From Solirubrobacteraceae bacterium (GTDB lineage: Bacteria > Actinomycetota > Thermoleophilia > Solirubrobacterales > Solirubrobacteraceae), in assembly GCA_030043235.1 (NCBI GenBank), contig JASHYF010000263.1:1-5781 (forward strand): DNA of 5,781 nucleotides, given 5' to 3'. This document shows positions 1 through 4,243 of the stretch, in pieces. Every line of letters starts with the position of its first letter. The first letter of the stretch is position 1. A program made the position numbers and the translations under genes. The notes beneath the pieces are model-generated. The model had not been told where the DNA came from. It did no database searches and saw only the letters and a list, made by a program, of their open reading frames with translations.

Positions 1-140
1 CCGCGCTCGCCGCGCCACGGCCGCCGCATAGCCCGGCGCCGCGCGCCCGCCTCGTCGCACTGCCGCGATCCGGCCATGCTCTGTGGCGCTTCGAGCGCAC
101 CCTGAAGGACTGGCGCACCATCGCTCGAATCTTGCAGCGA
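1..140. other. Left edge, no gene assigned; plus frame open to the edge
   Basis: No complete gene can be assigned here. The frame of the next gene (codons starting at position 3) stays open from the left edge through 140 and would add residues such as HALWRFERTLKDW and RTIARILQR before the chosen ATG. The only in-frame start codon in this stretch is TTG at 132. Either the downstream protein begins beyond the window, or the openness is a by-product of high GC. The minus strand also has open frames here, with no recognisable product. An AAGGA run at 105-109 is too far from either start to be a convincing ribosome binding site. Confidence 0.4.
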
Positions 141-1283
141 ATGGTCTCCTCGGAGGTGCAGCGCACGCTGGTCAAGTCCCCGCCCGAGCTGTGGGCCGAG
201 CTGAGCGATCCCGCCGCGCTCGCGCGCCACCTCGGCGAGCTCGGCGAGATCCGCATCACGCGCACCCAGCCCGAGAGCACCGTCGAGTGGGCCGGCGAGA
301 ACATCGCCGGGACCGTTTCCATCGAGCCGTCGGGGTGGGGCACGAAGGTGACGCTCAGCGTGACGCGCGAACTGCCCGAGTCGGCCGCGGCCGAACGGAG
401 CGACGAAGGCTCCTGCGGGGCTTTCGCGGGGGCGTCTGTGGCTGGACCCGCAGAAGAGGCGCCGAGCGAGGCCCCCGCGGCGCCGTCCGTCGCAGAGCCG
501 GCAGAGAAGGCGCCGAGCGAGGCTCCCCCGGCGCCGTCCGTCGCAGAGCCGGCAGAGAAGGCGCCGAGCGAGGCTCCCGCGGCGCCCTCCGTCGCAGAGC
601 CGGCAGAGAAGGCGCCGAGCGAGGCGCCTGACGTGACCTCCGCGCCTGCCGTAGCCAACGCGCCGCCGAACGCAGCACTCGGCTTCGCCTCCACACCGCA
701 GCCGGCGGCCTCGCCGAATGAGGCCGCGGTCGAGTCGGGTGCGCAGTCGACAGCGCGCCTGGGGTTCTTCGCGCGTCTGTTCCGTCGTCGCCGGAGAGGC
801 GTCCCGCCACAGGCGTGCGTGGCGGCAGAGCCGGAGGGCGCCTCATCGGACGCATTCGCGGCGGTTCGCGAGGCGCTCGGGCCGGAGGCGTTCGCGGCGA
901 CCGATCCGTTCGCACAGCCGTCCGTGCCGGAGCCGGCGAAGGAGCGCGCAGCCATCGACACCGCTGTGCTCCCCGGCGAGGAGACTTTGCCCGACGACGG
1001 CGGTGCGGCAAGTGAGATCTCGGCGCAGTTGAAGGCCGCCGAGCAGGAGGCCGCCGAGGAGGAGGCCGCCGAGAAGGAGGCCGCCGAGAAGGAGGCCGCC
1101 GAGCAGGAGGCCGCCGAGAAGGAGGCCGCCGAGGAGGAGGCCGCCGAGGAGGAGGCCGCCGAGCAGGTTGCCGCCGAGCAGGTTGCCGCCGAGCAGGTGA
1201 CGGCCGAGGAGGTGACCGCCGTTCTCACCGCGGTTCTCGACCGGCTGGGCGCTGCGCACCACCGGCCGTTCTCGCGCGCGTAG
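141..1283 (+). CDS. SRPBCC/START-like domain protein split by a long low-complexity repeat insert
   Basis: Hypothetical protein of 380 residues from the ATG at 141. An in-frame TTG at 132 would add three residues, and the frame is open further upstream; no good Shine-Dalgarno decides the start. Residues 1-80 resemble the first half of an SRPBCC (polyketide cyclase/START-like) fold: a beta strand (EVQRTLVKSPPELWAEL), a short helix, then strands containing EPSGWGTKVTLSV. The last 22 residues (359-380, ending AVLDRLGAAHHRPFSRA) look like the C-terminal helix that normally closes this fold. Between them lie about 275 residues of Ala/Glu/Pro-rich sequence: a 17-residue repeat (residues 101-164), a basic aromatic patch GFFARLFRRRRRG (208-220) and a pentapeptide repeat (299-358). 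SRPBCC folds bind hydrophobic ligands in a cavity, but no ligand or partner can be read here. The split-domain view is inference. No signal peptide is visible. It converges with the vapC gene downstream. Confidence 0.72.
   Translation: MVSSEVQRTLVKSPPELWAELSDPAALARHLGELGEIRITRTQPESTVEWAGENIAGTVSIEPSGWGTKVTLSVTRELPESAAAERSDEGSCGAFAGASVAGPAEEAPSEAPAAPSVAEPAEKAPSEAPPAPSVAEPAEKAPSEAPAAPSVAEPAEKAPSEAPDVTSAPAVANAPPNAALGFASTPQPAASPNEAAVESGAQSTARLGFFARLFRRRRRGVPPQACVAAEPEGASSDAFAAVREALGPEAFAATDPFAQPSVPEPAKERAAIDTAVLPGEETLPDDGGAASEISAQLKAAEQEAAEEEAAEKEAAEKEAAEQEAAEKEAAEEEAAEEEAAEQVAAEQVAAEQVTAEEVTAVLTAVLDRLGAAHHRPFSRA
441..635 (+). repeat. 51-bp tandem repeat, three full copies plus a partial
   Basis: Copies begin at 441, 492, 543 and 594; the last one degrades after about 40 bases. 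Each unit encodes 17 residues, consensus AEPAEKAPSEAPAAPSV, in the frame of the host gene. The first copy is the most diverged (AGPAEEAPSEAP...). Copies two to four are nearly identical in DNA, including silent positions, which suggests recent duplication rather than selection on the protein alone. The Pro/Ala/Glu/Ser composition suggests an extended, disordered linker. Confidence 0.93.
1035..1214 (+). repeat. 15-bp tandem repeat, 12 units encoding AAExE pentapeptides
   Basis: Twelve in-frame 15-base units, each GCC GCC GAG followed by two codons. The first eight encode AAE(Q/K/E)E, in the order Q, E, K, K, Q, K, E, E; the next three encode AAEQV and the last TAEEV. In the first eight units the variable codon is CAG, AAG or GAG, so only its first base differs. 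A five-residue Ala/Glu period does not match a coiled-coil heptad. It is more like a charged single helix, leading directly into the C-terminal helix of the protein. Confidence 0.95.
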
Positions 1284-1296
1284 CCATCACGTGGCG

Positions 1297-1391
1297 CCGA
1301 TCGCGCTGAGGCCGTGTCACATTCCGCCGATCGCGCTGAGGCCGTGTCACATTCGGCCGATCGCGCTGAGCCGTGTCACATTCCGCTGAAC
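1297..1391. repeat. About 30-bp direct repeat, three copies plus a degenerate fourth, overlapping the vapC stop
   Basis: Copies run 1297-1326, 1327-1356 and 1357-1385. Each carries CCGATCGCGCTGAGGCC followed by GTGTCACATTC. The third copy lacks one G (GAGCC instead of GAGGCC) and is 29 bases long. It contains the vapC stop codon (1376-1378) and the last Met codon. The following CGCTGA at 1385-1390 looks like the start of a fourth, truncated copy. The array fills nearly the whole gap between the convergent genes. The spacing is far too regular and spacer-free for a CRISPR, and the unit forms no strong hairpin, so it is not an intrinsic terminator. Multiple short terminal repeats are known at the ends of IS21-family elements; a remnant end is possible, but no transposase is present. 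Confidence 0.9.
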
Positions 1392-1789
1392 GGATTGGTC
1401 ACGCGTATACCAGCGTACTCGCCGCCGTCAGATAGGTCCTCGGTAAGTACGAAATCGCAGCCCAGCGCACGAGCAGCCTCGATAACGGTCGCGTCCCGGT
1501 AGGAGACGTGGAATCGCTGACCGGTGGACATGGCTGCGAGCGACACGCCGACTGTCATGTCCTGCACGGGGAAGCGACGAAATGCGTCCACGAGCGCCGT
1601 GGCCTGCTCGTACGTGAGGCGATCCGTGCGGCTTTCGCGCGTCACCTCCACGTAGAACTCCTGCAGCACCTGAACGGATAGGCCCAGGTCGCGCGAGCCG
1701 AGCAGCGTGTTCGCGCGCGCAGCCTTCTGCTGCTCGGCGGGGTCGCGCGAGATCGCATACAGCAGGACGCTCGTGTCAACGAAGCGCAC
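1376..1789 (-). CDS. vapC: VapC-type PIN-domain toxin ribonuclease
   Basis: 137 residues, the usual size for a VapC toxin: a Mg2+-dependent PIN-domain endoribonuclease that cleaves tRNA or rRNA when freed from its antitoxin. The N-terminal MRFVDTSVLLYAI carries the first acidic residue (Asp5). Glu44 (in VQVLQEFY), Asp99 (in SYRDATVIEAA) and Asp118 (in FVLTEDLSDG) complete the expected acidic active site. The ending GIRVTNPF is typical of the family; three extra residues (SGM) follow and are encoded partly by the adjacent direct repeat. The start is GTG at 1789, inside the end of the antitoxin gene (14-nt overlap), which implies translational coupling. No residue expected of an active toxin is missing. 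The exact RNA target cannot be told from sequence. Confidence 0.92.
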   Translation of the reverse strand: MRFVDTSVLLYAISRDPAEQQKAARANTLLGSRDLGLSVQVLQEFYVEVTRESRTDRLTYEQATALVDAFRRFPVQDMTVGVSLAAMSTGQRFHVSYRDATVIEAARALGCDFVLTEDLSDGGEYAGIRVTNPFSGM

Positions 1790-2015
1790 GCGCGTGGAGC
1801 TCGTTGCGAGCGAGGCGCTCGCGCGCGCTGAACCTAGCGATTTCGCTCTGTGCTCGGTGCTGCTGCGCCTCGAGTCTCGCGAAGTCGTCGTCGCGCTCGG
1901 CCAGCGAGCGCAGGTACTCGGCGACCAGGCCGCTGACCGAGCTGCCGCGCTCGGCAGCGCGGATACGTGCCGTCCGGTACACGTCGTCAGACACGGTCAC
2001 GGTGATGTTGGGCAC
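1776..2015 (-). CDS. vapB: Ribbon-helix-helix antitoxin (VapB-like)
   Basis: 79 residues. Residues 2-8 (PNITVTV) form the DNA-contacting beta strand of a ribbon-helix-helix dimer, followed by helices at about 9-22 and 26-40 (SVSGLVAEYLRSLAE). The charged tail from about 41 (DDDFARLEAQQ onwards) is the expected toxin-wrapping region. It should neutralise the PIN toxin encoded immediately downstream and repress its own operon. The start is GTG at 2015. No Shine-Dalgarno precedes it, and a -10-like GATACT ends 10 bases upstream, so the mRNA may be leaderless. A palindrome covers the start codon. The stop lies inside vapC. An RHH antitoxin with a PIN toxin is a standard combination; the vapB name is by this context. 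Confidence 0.88.
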   Translation of the reverse strand: MPNITVTVSDDVYRTARIRAAERGSSVSGLVAEYLRSLAERDDDFARLEAQQHRAQSEIARFSARERLARNELHARALR

Positions 2016-2035
2016 TGTGATTCACAGTATCACAG
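2014..2035 (-). promoter_or_regulatory. Candidate VapBC operator over the -10 and start codon
   Basis: ACTGTGATTCACAGT at 2014-2028 is a perfect 7-bp inverted repeat around one central base. A further half-site, TCACAG, follows at 2030-2035. On the minus strand the segment contains GATACT (2031 to 2026), preceded by TGT, which fits an extended -10; no good -35 is present. The palindrome covers the -10, the expected transcription start and the GTG of the antitoxin. This is the position expected for autorepression by an RHH antitoxin-toxin complex. The inverted repeat is seen directly; its role is inferred. Confidence 0.65.
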
Positions 2036-2076
2036 ACCCACGGCCAGGTGGGAGCACAGCGAAACTGCGTTCCAGC

Positions 2077-2098
2077 GGTCCCGTCCCGGTCCCGTCCC
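2077..2098. repeat. 11-bp tandem duplication
   Basis: GGTCCCGTCCC occurs twice head to tail (2077-2087 and 2088-2098), directly before an AT-rich TATATAA at 2099-2105, which is notable in this GC-rich DNA. TTGACG at 2111-2116 could be a -35 for a plus-strand transcript, but only a poor -10 (TGTGTT, 2134-2139) lies 17 bases on. TATATAA could also serve the minus strand, with no clear -35. The tandem repeat is certain; any promoter role is weak. Confidence 0.6.
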
Positions 2099-2228
2099 TA
2101 TATAAGTGGTTTGACGAAAGCGCACGCGTGCCCTGTGTTTCACGGTCTCACAGATCCACAGCCGACGGCGAGACTGGTGGCGCGCCATGTGGACGAGGAC
2201 GACGCGGCAGGCACCATAAAAGCGAAGT

Positions 2229-2242
2229 CCGTAGACCGTAGA
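2229..2242. repeat. 7-bp tandem duplication upstream of the carboxylase gene
   Basis: CCGTAGA is present twice in direct succession. It overlaps the region where a -35 element for the carboxylase gene would be expected. It could be a simple slippage product or paired half-sites for a regulator; the sequence does not decide. Confidence 0.5.
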
Positions 2243-2262
2243 CGACGGCGCGCGGATAACAT
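2232..2262 (+). promoter_or_regulatory. pccB: Candidate leaderless promoter of the carboxylase gene
   Basis: TAACAT at 2257-2262 fits the actinobacterial -10 pattern TAnnnT. It ends 10 bases before the ATG at 2273, so transcription would begin at or near the A of the start codon. TAGACC at 2232-2237 is a possible -35 (four of six to TTGACA) with a long 19-base spacer. No Shine-Dalgarno lies before the ATG, which agrees with a leaderless message. The assignment is inference from pattern and spacing. Confidence 0.35.
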
Positions 2263-2272
2263 CCTGCGCCCG

Positions 2273-3910
2273 ATGGCCAGCAGCCCCCACGACCGGCAGG
2301 CCGACGCTGCGCTCCTCGCGGCGTCGCACGGGCACCGCAAGCCGCCGCGCCAGAAGGCGCCGGAGACCTACGAGGAGAAGCTCGCGCAGCTGCAGGAGCT
2401 GCGCGAGGCGGCGCTGCATTCCGCGCCGGAGGCGGAGGAGAAGCAGCACGCGCGCGGCAAGAAAACAGCGCGCGAGCGCGTGGAGAAGCTGCTCGACCCC
2501 GGCTCCTTCCAGGAGCTCGACACGTTCGTGCGCCACCGCACGTACGACTTCGACATGCAGAAGAACCGCCCGTGGGGCGACGCCGTGGTCACCGGCCACG
2601 GCACCATCGACGGGCGCACCGTGTGCGTGTTCAGCCAGGACTTCACCGTGTTCGGCGGCTCGCTCGGCGAGGTGATGGGCGAGAAGATGTGCAAGATCAT
2701 GGACCTCGCCGCCAAGATCGGCTGCCCGGTGATCGGCATCAACGACTCCGGCGGAGCGCGCATCCAGGAGGGCGTCGTCTCGCTGGGCTCCTACGGCGAC
2801 GTGTTCCTGCGCAACGTGCGCTGCTCGGGGGTGATCCCGCAGATCAGCCTCGTGATGGGGCCGTGCGCCGGTGGTGCGGTGTACTCCCCGGCGATCACCG
2901 ACTTCATCTTCATGGTCAAGGAGACCTCGCACATGTTCATCACCGGGCCCGACGTGATCAAGACGGTCACCGGCGAGGAGGTCGGCTTCGAGGAGCTCGG
3001 CGGGGCGATCTCGCACAACACCAAGTCCGGCGTCGCGCAGTTCGCCTCCGACGACGAGGACGCGTGCCTGGAGGACTGCCGCTACCTGCTGAGCTTCCTG
3101 CCCTCCAACAACTTGCAGGCGACGCCCCGCGTAGCGCCCGCGGACGATCCCGAGCGCATGGACGCGAAGCTCGATCACGTCGTCCCCGACAACCCCAACA
3201 AGCCCTACGACATGCGCGACGTCGTGCGCCCGATCGTCGACGAGGGCGAGTTCTTCGAGGTGCACGAGCACTACGCGCGCAACATCGTCTGCGGCTTCGC
3301 GCGCCTGGACGGGTACACCGTCGGCATCGTCGGCAACCAGCCCAACCAGCTCGCCGGCGTGCTCGACATCGACGCCTCCGCCAAGGCCGCGCGCTTCGTG
3401 CGCACCTGCGACGCCTTCAACATCCCGCTGCTCACCTTCTGCGACGTCCCCGGCTTCCTGCCCGGCACCGCCCAGGAGTGGGGCGGCATCATCCGCCACG
3501 GGGCCAAGCTCCTGTACGCGTTCGCGGAGGCCACCGTGCCGAAGGTCACGATCATCACGCGCAAGGCCTACGGCGGCGCCTACGACGTGATGTCCTCCAA
3601 GCACCTCGGCGCGGACTTCAACTTCGCCTGGCCCACGTCCGAGGTCGCGGTGATGGGACCGGAGGGCGCCGTCAACATCATCTACCGGCGCGACATCGCC
3701 GGCAGCCCCACGCCGGATGAGCGGCGCAAGAAGCTCATGCAGGACTACAAGGCGCGCTTCGCCAACCCCTACACGGCGGCTGAGCGCGGCTACATCGACG
3801 ACGTGATCGTCCCCCACGAGACGCGCCCGCGGCTGATCACCGCGCTGCGCACGCTGCAGGGCAAGCGCGAGCCGGGGCCCAAGCGCAAGCACGGGAACAT
3901 CCCGCTGTAA
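2273..3910 (+). CDS. pccB: Acyl-CoA (probably propionyl-CoA) carboxylase beta subunit, carboxyltransferase
   Basis: 545 residues, normal for the PccB/AccD beta family. It transfers the carboxyl group from carboxybiotin on the alpha subunit to the alpha carbon of an acyl-CoA, giving methylmalonyl-CoA or malonyl-CoA in the cytosol. Two crotonase-like halves are visible. Oxyanion-hole glycines lie in the N-half at [10 protein letters not shown] (Gly160-Gly161) and [11 protein letters not shown] (Gly200-Gly201). The C-half has [39 protein letters not shown] and [13 protein letters not shown] (Gly434-Gly435-Ala436). Asp438, straight after GGAY, corresponds to the residue that in Streptomyces coelicolor PccB/AccB separates propionyl preference (Asp) from acetyl tolerance (Ile), so propionyl-CoA is favoured. 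ATG 2273 is chosen because the family N-terminus ([23 protein letters not shown]) starts soon after; the longer open frame back to 2048 is Arg-rich and unlike the family. The epsilon subunit follows after 5 nt. The alpha subunit is not in the window. Confidence 0.95.
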   Translation: MASSPHDRQADAALLAASHGHRKPPRQKAPETYEEKLAQLQELREAALHSAPEAEEKQHARGKKTARERVEKLLDPGSFQELDTFVRHRTYDFDMQKNRPWGDAVVTGHGTIDGRTVCVFSQDFTVFGGSLGEVMGEKMCKIMDLAAKIGCPVIGINDSGGARIQEGVVSLGSYGDVFLRNVRCSGVIPQISLVMGPCAGGAVYSPAITDFIFMVKETSHMFITGPDVIKTVTGEEVGFEELGGAISHNTKSGVAQFASDDEDACLEDCRYLLSFLPSNNLQATPRVAPADDPERMDAKLDHVVPDNPNKPYDMRDVVRPIVDEGEFFEVHEHYARNIVCGFARLDGYTVGIVGNQPNQLAGVLDIDASAKAARFVRTCDAFNIPLLTFCDVPGFLPGTAQEWGGIIRHGAKLLYAFAEATVPKVTIITRKAYGGAYDVMSSKHLGADFNFAWPTSEVAVMGPEGAVNIIYRRDIAGSPTPDERRKKLMQDYKARFANPYTAAERGYIDDVIVPHETRPRLITALRTLQGKREPGPKRKHGNIPL

Positions 3911-3915
3911 GGGGC

Positions 3916-4146
3916 ATGCGCGCCCGCTCCTTTGTCTCGAGCGCCCCCTCCGCCACCCCCGAGGAGGCCGCGGCGATCGTGGCGGCGATCGAGCGCTTCA
4001 TGCGCGCCACCGCCCCGCCACCGCAGCAGCGCACGCCCGCGCAGCCCGACGGCTGGCACCTCGCCGCCCTGCGGGAAGGCGTCTCGCGCGACCCGTGGGC
4101 GGCCCTCGACGATCCGGCGCTCGCCGACCCCTGGATAAATACCTAA
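3916..4146 (+). CDS. Acyl-CoA carboxylase epsilon subunit (AccE/PccE-like)
   Basis: 76 residues beginning five bases after the beta-subunit stop, so co-transcribed and probably coupled. Residues 13-32 (ATPEEAAAIVAAIERFMRAT) make the alpha helix characteristic of actinobacterial epsilon subunits. A Pro/Gln-rich linker (34-44) follows, then a Trp-containing tail (GWHLAALREG, DPWAALDDP, DPW). Epsilon subunits are short, poorly conserved and non-catalytic; they bind the alpha and beta subunits and raise complex activity. The Streptomyces examples are about 65 residues. The call rests on the helix pattern, size and position rather than strong sequence identity. The AAGGGG overlapping the previous stop lies only one base before the ATG, tighter than usual; no other in-frame start fits better. 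Confidence 0.75.
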   Translation: MRARSFVSSAPSATPEEAAAIVAAIERFMRATAPPPQQRTPAQPDGWHLAALREGVSRDPWAALDDPALADPWINT

Positions 4147-4176
4147 AAGTCGCTAGGCTTTAGCGCAATAGCTTTT
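4133..4176. other. AT-rich island with small hairpin before the reductase gene
   Basis: This stretch stands out as AT-rich, spanning the last codons of the epsilon gene and the spacer. CGCTA (4151-4155) and TAGCG (4161-4165) can pair around a five-base loop. An alternative pairing joins AAAAG and CTA (4145-4155) to TAGCTTTT (4169-4176). That could act as a weak terminator for the carboxylase pair, or the island could hold the reductase promoter (TAGGCT at 4155-4160 fits TAnnnT, but no -35 is convincing). The rest of the spacer to 4227 is GC-rich and shows no recognisable riboswitch. Confidence 0.3.
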
Positions 4177-4227
4177 CGCCGGTCGGCCACCAATCGACGA
4201 CAGCGGCCCGGGCAGGGCATCCGGATC

Positions 4228-4234
4228 AGGAGGT
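4228..4234 (+). promoter_or_regulatory. Strong Shine-Dalgarno of the reductase gene
   Basis: AGGAGGT matches the 16S rRNA anti-Shine-Dalgarno very well; AGGAGG ends 10 bases before the ATG at 4244 and fixes that start. It is the only strong ribosome binding site seen in the window, in contrast to the likely leaderless vapB and pccB starts. Confidence 0.85.
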
Positions 4235-4243
4235 TTTCGCACC

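Noticed and set aside
83..631. Second plus-strand frame over the start of the first gene
   Set aside because: The Arg/Ala-rich product is an out-of-frame reading of the SRPBCC-like gene and its 51-bp repeat.
843..1262. Minus-strand frame encoding repeated LLGG units
   Set aside because: It is only the reverse reading of the 15-bp repeat. There is no start context or independent support, and the apparent hydrophobic repeat is a by-product.
1284..1375. Intrinsic bidirectional terminator between the convergent genes
   Set aside because: Only short self-pairing such as CGATCG is possible and there is no T-run; the space is taken up by the direct repeats.
1297..1385. CRISPR array
   Set aside because: The units abut with no unique spacers, so this is a plain tandem repeat.
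2014..2035. CRP-type binding site, because of TGTGA and TCACA halves
   Set aside because: The halves are separated by one base rather than the six needed, and the location on the vapB start fits an antitoxin operator better.
2048..2272. N-terminal extension of the carboxylase back to 2048
   Set aside because: The extra residues are Arg-rich and unlike the family. They cover the candidate promoter and short tandem repeats, and the conserved N-terminus fits the ATG at 2273.
2030..3892. A 620-codon open frame on the minus strand opposite the carboxylase gene
   Set aside because: Its product is Arg/Val/His/Asp-rich with no recognisable domain, and it mirrors the conserved carboxylase frame. GC-rich codon bias opens such antisense frames, and the plus-strand protein is clearly real.
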